A stretch of DNA of 64,000 nucleotides from Mucor racemosus (Eukaryota > Mucoromycota > Mucoromycetes > Mucorales > Mucoraceae), in assembly GCA_027405735.1 (NCBI GenBank), contig JAPEHQ010000003.1:3522393-3586392 (forward strand). The letters run 5' to 3'. The notes under the pieces were generated by a model, which was given only the letters and a program-made list of their open reading frames with translations, was not told the DNA's origin and did not search any database. Position numbers and translations under genes: made by a program. Every line of letters begins with the position of its first letter. Position 1 is the stretch's first letter. Shown one piece after another: positions 11,034 to 21,926 of the stretch.

Positions 11034-12377
11034 ATGTCAAACGAAGGTACATCTAACGTTGACATTCAACAACTTCTAGCAAAGTTAGATCAACAACAAC
11101 AATTAATTGAAAGATTACAAATACAACAGAATAATCAACAATTAGCATTTGAAAGCAAAAATGAATTCTCACAATATGTTAAACAACAAAAGTTAAAAAA
11201 CTTGGACATGCCTAAATATCAAATCAACAATAGCTTGAGAGTATATTTCTTTGAATTTGAACAGCAAGCCAAATACTTAGGAATCACAGACATGGATTTA
11301 TGCACAGCTACTTTATGTAAATTTTTACCTGATAACATGAAAAATTGGATCATACATCTCCCAAATGCTATCAAAAGCAAATGGACAACACTAACACAAA
11401 ATTTATTGCAATATTTTGGTAAAAGCTTAAACCTTGAACAAAGACAAGGAATAAACAAGTTACAAGCATTAAAACAAAAACGAAATGAATCCATAGCTCA
11501 ACACACTACTAACTGGATTAACACTTATCATATCATTCCTCAAGGAAGTAATATCATTTCAGTAACTGATTTGAGAGATTGGTATGTACAATCACTATAT
11601 GATATTGGTTTGGTCGCTACTCTTACTACGTCAATTTTACTTCAAGGCGAACGTGGTACTCCGGCATCTTTAGATTACATCACAAAACAAGCAATGAAAA
11701 TCGGTTCCAATTTAGCTGTTTCTAACTATGGAAAAAGTTCATCTTATGATGAACAAGGACCAGATTACACAAAGGATGACCCAATGGACATTGATCATAT
11801 GAATCAAAAGAAAAAATTTGATAATAAAAAACAATTCTATAAGAAAAACAAATTCAAGAAAGGCAAAAACAAATTTCAGAACAACAAGATCAATACCAAT
11901 AATAATGAACGACCTAAACTCTATGACAAATTCGGTAATCCAGTATGTGGATATTGCAACGGCAGACACCGCAATTATGAATGCAATCAAAACAACAGAT
12001 CATTACACCAACTTGAAACCAATGAATCGTCGTCAGAAGATATTATTGAATTACAACATATTGATGCAGGATATATAAATCACATAAAAAACGGAAACTC
12101 GGTTACACCAACAACTGTCATAAAAATGGGATCTAATCAAATTTTAGCTTTATGGGATACTGGTGCTGCAATCACTGCTATCAATTATGAACTTATTAAC
12201 AAACTTAATTTGAATATGGACACTTCAGAAACCATTCAATACGTTGACATCAACAATAATAACAAAACAACATTAGGGATAGTATACATTCAATTGTTTA
12301 ATACTAAAGTTAAAGTTCATGTCATTAAGGATTTAGCTAAACAAATGGTCATCGGATTTGACACTATGACCAAGTGA
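11034..12377 (+). CDS. Gag-protease of the Ty3-type element, 447 aa
   Basis: Structural polyprotein plus protease. The N-terminus is Gln-rich and probably coiled-coil (LLAKLDQQQQLIERLQIQQN). It is followed by a capsid-like retrotransposon Gag region, a Lys/Asn-rich basic stretch, and a zinc knuckle of form CX2CX3HX4C at residues 305-317 (CGYCNGRHRNYEC). A retropepsin site follows with the catalytic Asp375 in ALWDTGAAITAIN and the second conserved strand MVIGFD near the end. The frame stops at UGA 12375-12377. It continues open in the same frame straight into the downstream polymerase frame, so gag, protease and pol form one frame with a single stop. The preceding leader is rich in CAACAA. Confidence 0.92.
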   Translation: MSNEGTSNVDIQQLLAKLDQQQQLIERLQIQQNNQQLAFESKNEFSQYVKQQKLKNLDMPKYQINNSLRVYFFEFEQQAKYLGITDMDLCTATLCKFLPDNMKNWIIHLPNAIKSKWTTLTQNLLQYFGKSLNLEQRQGINKLQALKQKRNESIAQHTTNWINTYHIIPQGSNIISVTDLRDWYVQSLYDIGLVATLTTSILLQGERGTPASLDYITKQAMKIGSNLAVSNYGKSSSYDEQGPDYTKDDPMDIDHMNQKKKFDNKKQFYKKNKFKKGKNKFQNNKINTNNNERPKLYDKFGNPVCGYCNGRHRNYECNQNNRSLHQLETNESSSEDIIELQHIDAGYINHIKNGNSVTPTTVIKMGSNQILALWDTGAAITAINYELINKLNLNMDTSETIQYVDINNNNKTTLGIVYIQLFNTKVKVHVIKDLAKQMVIGFDTMTK

Positions 12378-12473
12378 AACACTATCATTGAAACAAACAA
12401 AAACAGAATAAAGTTAACAATCAATGGAAAACAATATTATATACAGTATAGTAAAGTTCAACATCAACAAATC

Positions 12474-15116
12474 ATGTGCACTGATAGTCAGCAAAAACAA
12501 CTCAATAACATTTTAAAAAATTTTCAAACAATATTTCTGTCAGGAGATCAAAAACCTTCTATTACCAACAAGATGGAATGTCACATTGACACAGGTGATC
12601 ATGAGCCAATTTACTCACCTCCAAGATACTATCATCCGAAAATTCAAAAGCAAATTGATGAAAAATTTAAAGAATTAATAAAAAATGGAATAGTAACTAA
12701 AGTTGCATTCTCGGAATGGGGTTCACCTGTTACTGCTGTCACAAAATCAGACAAATCTATTAGAATTTGTGGTAATTACATCAAATTAAATGCTATAACT
12801 AAAACTATCAAATATCCATATGTCAATCTTCATTATGCATTGCAATCTCTGGGAAAAGCAAAATTTTTTTCAAAAATCGATCTGATCTCAGGATATTATC
12901 AAATTCCGATAGCTGAGTGTGATAAATCAAAGTCCGCTCTAGTTACACAGACGTCAATTTACGTTTTCAATTCTATGGGAATGGGAATGAAGAACTCAAG
13001 TGCATATTTTCAATCATTAATGGACAAAGTTTTAGGTGAAATGCGTTATGTATCAGCTATTGCATATCAAGATGACGTAATTTTATATTCAGACAATTTT
13101 GATCAACATTTACATCATTTGAAGACATTGTTATATAAATTAAAAGAAGCAAACTTATCAATCAACATCAAAAAATGTCAATTCGTTATGAAACAAGTCA
13201 AATTTTTAGGTTTTATAGTTTCGGATCAAGGAATTCAAGCCGACCCAGACAAAGTTCGACCTATTACACAACTACCTCCACCAAAAGATATAAAAGAGTT
13301 GGAAAGATTTCTTGGAATGACAGGCGTATATCAAAAATTTATCAAGCAATATCAAGTAATCATTGAACCATTGAGAAGATTAAAAATGAAAAATCAAACA
13401 TTTAGCTGGAAAGAAGAACAACAAGAAGCATTCACAAAAATCAAGCAACAATTGTCAAATTTACCAAATTTGATACAACCTGATTTTGATAAACAATTTG
13501 AACTACATACAGATGCAGCAAATACGGCAGGCATAGCTGTCATACTATGTCAAAGATATGAAGGACATCCATACCCTTTATCATTCGCATCAAGATCTTT
13601 ATCAAAACATGAAAAAAACTACTCTATTCGTGAACTGGAAGCATTAGCAATTATATTCGGTATCAAGAAATTTCGTATATATTTAGAATGTAATCAATTC
13701 ATTATATATACTGATCATTCTTCGTTACAATGGATACTTAATACCAATGAGGATAAGCAACCAAGGCTATTCAGATGGTGTTTATTTTTACAAGCGTTCG
13801 ATTTCATAGTAAAATATGTTCCAGGCAAGAAAAATAATGCTGCAGATGCTCTATCAAGGTCAACCATATTCAACATCGAACTTAAGACAAGATTACAATC
13901 TATCAATTGGCAACTTGAACAAGAAAAAGATGATAAATTACAAGAATACAAAATATCTAACAACAAATCATTTATTGTATCTAATGGTATTATATTCAAA
14001 GTAATACAAAGACAACAAAATATATTCAGCAACAAAATAAGCAAAGTAGTACCATCTCAATTGACACAAACAGTAATCAAGGAATTTCACGACAAGCAAT
14101 TTGCGGGACACAGTGGAATTAACAAAACAATCAATGCAATCAGCAAACAATTCTGGTGGGAAAATATGAAGCAAGAAGTTGAAGATTATATCAAAAAATG
14201 TATCACTTGTCAAAAAGTCAAAGGTGATCGATCATATCAACACAATACATCAAGTACTGCAGGAGAAAAACCTTTTCAAAAAATAGCAATAGATTATTTT
14301 GGACCATTGCCAATAACAGAAAAAGGAAATGTTCACATATTAGTTATCATTGACACTTTCACGAAATATGTTGAAATTTATCCAATGAAATCAATACTCA
14401 CAAGTGAATTAGCAAAAGTATTGTATTACAACTTTATCTTAAGGCACGGCATACCAGACGAAATAATTTCAGATAATGGAGCACCATTCAACAGTGAATT
14501 TATGCAACAATTAAATCAATATCTAGATATAAAAATATCATTTACACCACCTAATCATCCATCATCAAACGGGATTGTTGAAAGATACATGAAAACTCTG
14601 AGACAAATGATTTTGGTATATGCACAAAAAACCAATGTAGTCAAACTATGGGATACAAACATCAGATTAATTCGTTTTGTATACAACAACATGATTCATC
14701 AAAGTACTGGTTTTACACCTTTTGAACTTGTATATGGTAGAACAGCAAAATCAATAAATCAGATTATTACTCAAGAAAATAAAGACATACCTTTATACAA
14801 AGGACAATCTCACACACCACAATCCAAATTTGCATCACAATTAAAAGAAAATCTAGAACAAGCTTTCGAAATAGTATACAACAATTTAACTACAAATGAA
14901 CACTATGAATACAATAATGAATTCAAAGTTAATGATAAAGTATTATTATTTAATACATCAAGATCATCCAAAGTCAGACCTAGAAAACTTCAACAAAATT
15001 GGATAGGACCAATGATAATATTTAAAGTACTATCAAAAACTAGATACAACTTGAAATATTACAACAAACGTTACAATAACATACACATATCATTAATCAA
15101 GAAATATTACGATTAA
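12474..15116 (+). CDS. Reverse transcriptase-RNase H-integrase of the Ty3-type element, 880 aa
   Basis: Pol part of the element. The reverse transcriptase has a YQDD active site (Tyr198-Asp201), where YVDD or YLDD is more usual. RNase H follows (LHTDAANTAGIAVILCQ and TDHSSLQWIL). The integrase has an HHCC zinc domain (HSGINK...CITC), then catalytic Asp607 (IDYFGPLP), Asp667 (SDNGAPF) and Glu703 (GIVERYMKTL), with the standard 35 residues between the last two. A GPY-type motif (NWIGPMIIFKV) lies near the C-terminus, and no chromodomain follows. The ATG at 12474 may not be the real start, because the frame is open back to the UGA at 12375; expression probably depends on readthrough of that stop or on an intact sister copy. 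Confidence 0.93.
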   Translation: MCTDSQQKQLNNILKNFQTIFLSGDQKPSITNKMECHIDTGDHEPIYSPPRYYHPKIQKQIDEKFKELIKNGIVTKVAFSEWGSPVTAVTKSDKSIRICGNYIKLNAITKTIKYPYVNLHYALQSLGKAKFFSKIDLISGYYQIPIAECDKSKSALVTQTSIYVFNSMGMGMKNSSAYFQSLMDKVLGEMRYVSAIAYQDDVILYSDNFDQHLHHLKTLLYKLKEANLSINIKKCQFVMKQVKFLGFIVSDQGIQADPDKVRPITQLPPPKDIKELERFLGMTGVYQKFIKQYQVIIEPLRRLKMKNQTFSWKEEQQEAFTKIKQQLSNLPNLIQPDFDKQFELHTDAANTAGIAVILCQRYEGHPYPLSFASRSLSKHEKNYSIRELEALAIIFGIKKFRIYLECNQFIIYTDHSSLQWILNTNEDKQPRLFRWCLFLQAFDFIVKYVPGKKNNAADALSRSTIFNIELKTRLQSINWQLEQEKDDKLQEYKISNNKSFIVSNGIIFKVIQRQQNIFSNKISKVVPSQLTQTVIKEFHDKQFAGHSGINKTINAISKQFWWENMKQEVEDYIKKCITCQKVKGDRSYQHNTSSTAGEKPFQKIAIDYFGPLPITEKGNVHILVIIDTFTKYVEIYPMKSILTSELAKVLYYNFILRHGIPDEIISDNGAPFNSEFMQQLNQYLDIKISFTPPNHPSSNGIVERYMKTLRQMILVYAQKTNVVKLWDTNIRLIRFVYNNMIHQSTGFTPFELVYGRTAKSINQIITQENKDIPLYKGQSHTPQSKFASQLKENLEQAFEIVYNNLTTNEHYEYNNEFKVNDKVLLFNTSRSSKVRPRKLQQNWIGPMIIFKVLSKTRYNLKYYNKRYNNIHISLIKKYYD

Positions 15117-15258
15117 TACATCAAATCAATCAAGCTTTTTTCCTCTTAGGTTTTTAATGCGATTATTCAATTATTTTATATTCAATTATTTTAGTATCAT
15201 TTCATATTATTCAATTATTTTATTTTATATTATTTTATATCATCATTTATATTTTATC

Positions 15259-15269
15259 AAACGGGGGAA
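15259..15269 (+). other. Polypurine tract
   Basis: CAAACGGGGGA directly before the 3' LTR, the usual second-strand primer site. Confidence 0.7.
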
Positions 15270-15371
15270 TGTTGTAATTCAGTCTTTTATATATAATCTC
15301 AATTATAATAATATTAATAAAATCAGTCTCTTTTCCTCAAACATAATATAGTCCATATTTAGATTATTACA
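15270..15371 (+). repeat. 3' LTR (102 bp) of the Ty3-type element
   Basis: Identical to the 5' LTR except T for C at its ninth base. Followed by the target duplication TTAT at 15372-15375. Confidence 0.93.
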
Positions 15372-16345
15372 TTATGATAGCTGGGTTCCAAATTTTATTT
15401 TAAAAAATGGACGAAAAATGATGAAAGAAACAAAATCGTTTAATTGCTCATGAACTGCAAAGTAAGTCGACCTAGTATACTAAATAGTTTTTGTACAGTT
15501 TTAAATTCTGCATCCATCTAAATAAAATTTAGACAAACATTTTACATTAAATTTTGCGTAAAATGCAATTGAAATTTTGGAGGTTTTTTGAAGATACACA
15601 TCACTTTTTATAAGCATATTTAGAATATAACTAATGGAAATGATGCGTGAAAAAATTATCTATCGATCGAGCTATTGTACAATCTTTTAGCTGCATTTTT
15701 TGTAGAGAAAACAAGATTTTTGTCCAAATTTTTTTGAAATTCAGAATTTGGGATGAGGGTATATAAGGGAAAAATGGGAGCTAGAAAGGGAGGCACCTTT
15801 TTGTGCACATTTTTGAGGATATCTCCATGAAAAATCAATATTTTGAAAAACTCTAAATTGGGTCTGAGAGAGCTTAACGAGCTTAATGACATGAATGCAA
15901 AAAAAATGTTGCTCAATTTAGCCAATATTTTAAAACCTACTATAGAAATGTCAAAAAAAATGAAAAAAAAATAAAAGTGCTCAGAATTTTTTTATATTAA
16001 AATATGTTATAAAGCACTTTAAAACAAGTAAGTTTCATTATTAGAAAGTGTTAGTATAGCTTAATGATTTCTAGAGATATAAAGCCTCAAAGTTTTCAAT
16101 TCTTTAGCAGTGAAATACGCGTAAAAATCTGAAACATTAGCATTGAAAAATTAATACCAACTGCAAAAAATAGGATATTTCCGGACACATGTTTTTGAAT
16201 CAAAGCTGAACATCTCAGGTACATTGGCATATAATTTTATCTTGATGTTATTTAGTAAAAAAAAAATTGAGCAAGGACGAAATGTCGGACCTATGTTTTA
16301 GGAAAAAAGCAGTAAATTAGTGGGTTTTGAAGTCAAACAGTAAAG
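15372..16345 (+). repeat. Repeat R1, copy b, right part
   Basis: Continuation of R1 after the Ty3-type insertion. It matches 46030-46394 and the reverse complement of about 5690-6840. The remaining bases to 16635 are AT-rich with no recognised feature; they should include the 3' end of the pyruvate decarboxylase transcript. Confidence 0.8.
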
Positions 16346-16635
16346 ACGAGACACATGTATGGGCTGAAACTGCCCCACTATGATAAGTCAAACTATGGCT
16401 GCCTGTCTCTCCTATATTTTGATGAATTTTTTTCAAACTAATTTATCATGCATAGAGTATGTATAAATCTTTATCATTATAGAGAATAAAGCCATAGCGG
16501 ATTTCTTTTATTTTTCAACAGATATAGTAGAAAATGTAAAGTAAAAAAAATGGAAAGCAATTTTAATATTTTAATGCAAAAGTTTATTACTATTTACAAG
16601 TGAGTATAATAATGAGGGTTTATTTTTAAAACTTT

Positions 16636-18401
16636 TTAACGATTTTCAGAAGTAGCTACCAAAAGAGAAAGTTCACGGGGAGCATCAAACTGAGGCATCA
16701 TAACTTCAAGAAAGTGAATCTTATCAGGTTGCTCAGTGACCTTGACCATAGCCTCCTCAAACTCCTTACGATTACTCACTTTAGTTTCAAGACCGATCGG
16801 AGAGGGATGTTTACCGTCTGATTTATTCTGCTCCAAATGACCTCCAAAGAATTCGAGACTCTTTTGATATTCCCACATTTGATAATTATTATATGCTCGT
16901 TCAGGGCCATGGATCAGCTTTTCGATAAGATAGCCATCATTATTCAACAAGAAAATAACAGGTGTTAATCCATGACGAATCATGACTGATACTTCTTGGC
17001 AAGTCAGCTGATAAGAGCCATCACCAACAAACAAGAAAAGTCTTCGTTTAGGATCAGCCATAGCAGCACCTAAAGCAGCACCCACAGAATAACCAATAGA
17101 CCCCCAAAGAATTTGACTGATAAACTTGGTATCCTTTGAACCATCCATATTAAACACACCGAATTCAGATGTACCTGTTTCCGAGACAACAATGCTACCA
17201 GGCTTGATGTATTCAGGCACCTTATTCCAAAGATAATTGTGTGTAATTTCTTCTGTGCTTTTATCAATTGGAGCAGGTTTAACTCGTTCACCAAAGCTCA
17301 ATTGAAGAGGAACTTTGGGTAAACTACCGGTTAAAAGAGGTAAAAGTTCCACCATTCCCACACCTGGATACTCTGCATGGTAAATAGTAGTACCGAAACT
17401 ATGCAAGGAGATGGTCTTTTTCTTTTCCAAACCATATGAAAAATTACCCGTATTGAAATCAGATTTGATAGAACCCAATTCAATCAACAAATCTGCCTCT
17501 TGGATTTCTTTTGAGATACCCTCCAACGTAACATTACCACTATAGCAGCCACGGAAATTATGCAAACCTTCATCAATAGCGCCCTTACCCATAGGAGCTG
17601 TAAAAGTAGGAAATCCAGAACGTTCAACAAAGTCGTTTGCTTCTTTTTCAACATTCTGGCGAAGAACACAACCATCAACTACAATAGTAGGCTTCTTGGA
17701 GCTTTCAATAAGTTTCAAGATTTCTTCAAGAACAATTTCCTGAACTTCTTTGCTGTTAGCAGGGTGACTCAAGTCCAGTGGTTTGAACAATGCCTCTGGG
17801 ACATCAACTTCTTTTTTCATTAAATCTAAAGGAAAAGCAATATATCCTGGTCTCTTGCGCAAATAAGCAGTTTTAATAACATTATCGATTTCCTCAATAG
17901 CTCTCTCAACTGTCAAGTGGCAGGATGCAACAGTGACCATAGCAGACATTTTTGTAAATACTTCAAAATCGCCGTTACCAAGAGAATGATGTAAAAGTGC
18001 CTTATTTTGCTGAGAGGCAGTAACAGGTGTACCAACAATGTGGATGACTGGAAGCATTTCAGAGTAAGAGCCAGCAATACCATTTAAAGCGGAAAGTTCG
18101 CCTACACCAAATGTAGTAACTACAGCACCAGCACCACGGATACGAGCGTATCCATCAGCTGCATAAGAAGCATTTAATTCATTGGCGTTATTTCCCCAAG
18201 TAAGATCTTTATCATCCTCGATGAGATCGAGAAAAGGCTATATAATTTATATGACAATATGAGCAATATGTAACATGTATTATCTTTATAGATATTATAT
18301 GTGCATACCATGTTATAATCTCCAGGAACACCGAAGATTGTATCAATGTTAATTTCCTTGAGACGTTTGATTAAATAACTGCCGATTGAGATGGAAGGCA
18401 T
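16636..18401 (-). CDS. PDC: Pyruvate decarboxylase, 564 aa, 2 exons
   Basis: Thiamine-diphosphate and magnesium dependent enzyme that converts pyruvate to acetaldehyde and CO2 in the cytosol, the first step of alcoholic fermentation. Exons are 18401-18309 and 18237-16636; the 71-base intron has GT..AG ends and phase 0. Catalytic residues fall at almost the numbering of the yeast enzyme: Glu51 (NANELNASYAADGYAR), His114-His115 (LLHHSLGNGDF), and Glu470 in LIEKLIHGP (yeast Glu477). The cofactor motif GDGS at 436-439 ends with NN at 463-464. Asp28 in FGVPGDYN is also present. Length is normal for the family and the frame is unbroken, so it should be active. TATA-like sequence (TATATAAAC, minus strand) lies about 80 bases upstream. 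The neighbours are repeats. Confidence 0.96.
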
Positions 18402-19845
18402 ATTTTCAGTGAATTTTTATATGTATATAATGATAAAAGAAAGCAAAAACAACAAAAATAAATCAATCGAATCATTGTTTATATACTAAGAATGCAACGT
18501 AATAGCTCTATCGGAAATCCTCAAACCTTGACATAAGCTTGTTGTTGTTAGAAACTCCGTATTATGCTAAAGTAATACGTTAAAATGATATCAGAGACGA
18601 AAAGCTTTGCTTTGCTCACACACACATTTACGCTTTCGTCTTATCTGATATATCATTGTATCTATTTTCCTACTTGAGTTTACGTGTGACACTTTTTATA
18701 AGATTGCATGATTTTAATAATAGTATTGCAGAAGCAAAATATTATATATACTAGGCTACTTTTATATGCACCATGATATATACTCAATTTCTGTCCCTGA
18801 TGTAAGCATGATTAATAAATATACATAATTTTATTGGCTCGTCAGTCTGTAGTATTGCCCTAAAAATATATGTTGTCATGGCAACAATCGTAAATGTACA
18901 TTCTCTATATTGAACCTCAATGTCGTGTTTCTTTTTCCATAAAAGAATTATTATTCATAGTCTAGATTTACCGTGTGCTTGTTGTTCGGGGATACTTGTT
19001 TTCGTTCGGGTAAATTGTGCTACAGTTTCCCAATGCCCCTTTTGTAACCTTATTTACCTCTCCAATCAGCTTAAGTTTTTAAATGTAAAAATGCATTTGA
19101 AGATGTAGCATTTACTCTTATATATCATTAATTAGATATTAGTCGACACAAATGAGGGATTATTTGTAGTAAAAGAACTATCGATTGCAGAATTATCGGT
19201 CGACTAACTGTATATCCGAATAAGAAACATTTGAAAGACACAGTGATTTGCGCTTGAAATTCAAATGTTTTTGTGATCAATCAACTTTTTTGGCGGCCAT
19301 TCAATTTTTTGTTGCCTGATTCAACTTCCCAGAGATGAAGGCAATAAGAGAAAATGATGAATTAAAGTATATTGTTTTCAATTATAATAAGACTTCCATA
19401 TCCAAACATTTACCATCCATCCCCTATAGTTTTTTGCTGTAACTCTTTTTTGCCGCCTTTTCGATACGATTGGCCAATATTAGAAGAATTTTTGACGATT
19501 TTTTTTTTTACTTCAAAGACTTCTACAATTTTACATCTTCTGTGATATCCAAAGACCTCTACTCAAGACTGAAAGAGATATATTTTCTTGCGCGCGAGTG
19601 ATTCCTCTTGATTATCAACGAAAAACAGTAAATCAGAAAATTTTGCATAAACAATTCTTCTTATTTTGTCTGGCATTAGCAGTTCTTTAAATTAAGTCTT
19701 ACAGATTATTACTTAGGAAGATTAAACGATTTACTGGCTGTTTGCTGAAAGTAAGTTTCTCTTGACTATAATTTTCTTTCTGAAAAAACGCATTCGATAC
19801 ATTTAAAAACTTTGGTGTTTTCTGTGGTATCCGCATCCTCCCTGG
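18402..19845. other. Intergenic region, no gene recognised
   Basis: Upstream region of the pyruvate decarboxylase gene followed by AT-rich DNA. A 62-codon frame at 18920-19108 (+) has no family resemblance that I can see. Confidence 0.5.
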
Positions 19846-19988
19846 CTCATCTTTTCCAGTAGTATCTGCAACTGGCTAACTAGTAAGAGGTTAGGAACGC
19901 GACTGGTAACTCCACCTTTCACGTATTCGGAAGATGAGTCTTGCTGCTACAATATGGATGTATTCTTGATGGTTCTCTCAGTATACTC
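19846..19988 (+). repeat. 143-bp direct repeat, copy 1
   Basis: Nearly identical to 20201-20343 (spacing 355 bases). Each copy contains an inverted pair: CTCATCTTTTCC at its start and GGAAGATGAG about 75 bases later, so it could fold into a hairpin. It is richer in GC than its surroundings. It may be a small MITE-like element or a local duplication; I do not recognise it as a known RNA gene. Confidence 0.7.
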
Positions 19989-20200
19989 TGCAGATGAGTA
20001 GAAGAGAGCGGTATGTCTTAAATGCTGGCCCATATACCGTGAAGAACTCGCCTAATATGTGGCTGCCATTGTGAATACGTTTAGAGAATCCTGTACTCAA
20101 CGCAAAAAGGCAAGTAGTCTAATCTTATTGCTTTATTGAACCTTTCTAACTATGTTTTTATTACTGTAACTGTCTGGCTGTTCTAAGTTGTATTCAACAA

Positions 20201-20343
20201 CTCATCTTTTCCAATAGTATCTGCAACTGGCTAACTAGGAAGAGGTTAGGAACGCGACCGGTAACTTCACCTTTCACGTATTCGGAAGATGAGTCTTGCT
20301 GCTACAATATGGAAGTATCCTAGCCGATTTCCTCTAGTATACT
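20201..20343 (+). repeat. 143-bp direct repeat, copy 2
   Basis: Second copy of the 19846-19988 unit with about a dozen substitutions, mostly in its last 30 bases. The inverted pair is retained. Confidence 0.7.
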
Positions 20344-20480
20344 TTAATGCACTATGATAATTGTATATCTGTTATCACTTGAACACACTCTCATGAATTA
20401 AACCAAGCTCTATTGCTTCATACACGAACCACACATATTTGTGATCCAGTCCTTACGATTAAAGAAATATGAATTATTTT

Positions 20481-21853
20481 TTAAAAACAATACCAATCCT
20501 TACGATTAGAGTCTTGATTGTAGGTGCTTTCTTCTACGAGGTTTCTATCATTATCATTAGATTCCCTTCTTTGATCAATAGCTTCTCTCTCTAGTACTTC
20601 CTCTTGCTCCCAGATGTCTTTCATTTTGATTGTTAATAAATCGTCATCTTGATCGAGCAAGAAATTGTTGAGTATCACACATACACGAATCCAAATATTG
20701 ACCAAATGTAAATCTTTTGGACCTTTGATATGAATTGGAATTCCTCTTAGTGATCTAAATTTGGATTTGAGAATTCCAAATGCATGTTCAATTTTAATTC
20801 TCATCATAGCTATAAATTTATTGAACTTTTCGTCAGCTGGAGTTAAGTCTCTATTTCTTGGGGGTTTTTTTTATTACAAGCAAGTACTTATATTGCTTAT
20901 AATCTGCATCTCCCATTACATACTCATCGCCAGAAAAATACCTGTCAGGATATAATCCCATTCCACATTCAGGCAAAACCCGCATATCATTTGCACTTCC
21001 AACCCAACCCGTTGCAAGATATCGGATCTTACGGTTGTCATCACAAACTGCAAGAGTATTTACTGAATATATTGATTTACGAGCACTGTAAAAATCTTCA
21101 TGCCTCCAAGTTGATTTGTATGCAAGTGGAATAATACTACCATCAATAAATCCGAGACAATTTGGGAAGTGATATGGATGTTCGTTTTCGTTGATGATGA
21201 ATTTTTTTTCGGTTGAATTTGGCCAGTATAAAAACTGTTCTTGCAAAGAAAGCACTGCTTTGAAAAATCTTCTCATGAATATGATGACAGATCCCTCTAA
21301 TTAAATTTGAAAGAACTTGATTAGTTCACAAGCGTCAAGTTGATTTGTATCATATTTTATACCCACTTCCTATACCGTACTTTCTCGCAAGTCTGTTGAG
21401 GCTCACCCCATTTCCGTCGCAACCCAATTTCTCAAGGACAACGGCGACTTGTAACCTTATATCCACTTGAGGGCGACCAGAGATGTGATAGACATGGTTG
21501 TCTTCTATGAGCTTTATTAGTTTCTCGAAAGACTCCTTGCTCATTCTTAATTCCTCCAAAAATCCCTCATCATCGATTTCGTCGAGAAACTGAACTTTCT
21601 CAGTTTGAGTAGACGCCTTAGGCAGACGGCGTAATCTACTAGATAAGTATCTTCGACGCAGAATACTTTTTAATATTGACTTTATAAGTTTCTCTGAGGA
21701 ATAGGTCTCAAAAAGTTCTATTAAGTCATTATCTTCGTTAAGATGAGGGGCATTACGCAACAATTGAATATAATTCTTATTGAAAGTTTTCTCGAGTCTA
21801 TACGATCTCTTTAAAAAACGAATAGCTCTTGATCTGATGGTTACTTTAGGCAT
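20481..21853 (-). pseudogene. PIF/Harbinger-type DDE transposase with one frameshift
   Basis: Transposase of the PIF/Harbinger superfamily (DDE_Tnp_4 type). Exon 1 runs 21853-21367 and exon 2 from 21296; the proposed 70-base intron (21366-21297, GT..AG) restores the helix-turn-helix-like stretch ending YGIGKGSVIIFMRR. Catalytic motifs are present: first Asp in FPNCLGFIDGS, second Asp in VMGDADYKQY, and Glu in IKIEHAFGILKSKFRSL. The reading frame breaks once, at the A8/C5 homopolymer near 20860-20873: the frame carrying the first two Asp ends soon after KKTP, and the downstream frame, open through NRDLTPADEKF, carries the Glu to the stop at 20481. Otherwise it is intact, so it was lost recently or the break is a sequencing error. 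I found no clear terminal inverted repeats and no partner Myb-like gene. Confidence 0.85.
21297..21366 (-). other. Intron in the Harbinger transposase gene
   Basis: Starts GTGGGTATAA and ends TTTAATTAG on the minus strand. Removing it joins YGIG to KGSVIIF, the sequence expected for the family; reading through meets several stops. Confidence 0.6.
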
Positions 21854-21926
21854 TTTGTTTGCTGTTTGTTTCTTTTTAAATAAAATGTGATATGTAAAAA
21901 AGGCCGATATAAATAAACTTGTAAGG

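Larger units (their letters stand above)
10810..15371 (+). mobile_element. Complete Ty3-type LTR retrotransposon, 4,562 bp
   Basis: Has two 102-bp LTRs (10810-10911 and 15270-15371) with TG..CA ends that differ at only one base (C at 10818, T at 15278), a 4-bp target duplication (TTAT), a TGG-starting primer site right after the 5' LTR, a Gag-protease frame, a reverse transcriptase-RNase H-integrase frame, and a polypurine tract directly before the 3' LTR. The order RT-RNase H-integrase defines the Ty3 (Metaviridae) type. No chromodomain follows the integrase. The near-identical LTRs imply recent insertion. It lies inside repeat R1. The only coding defect seen is the in-frame UGA at 12375-12377. 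Confidence 0.95.

Noticed and set aside
11219..11494. Antisense frames inside gag and pol of the Ty3-type element and inside the chromovirus copies
   Set aside because: They lie opposite or out of frame with clear retroelement proteins and recur only because the element recurs.
12375..12377. UGA as a sense codon across the genome (altered genetic code)
   Set aside because: The host genes read here need no UGA as a sense codon; the case is confined to one mobile element.
19846..19945. tRNA or 5S rRNA gene in the 143-bp repeat
   Set aside because: No convincing A and B boxes and no cloverleaf that I could draw; it does not resemble 5S rRNA.
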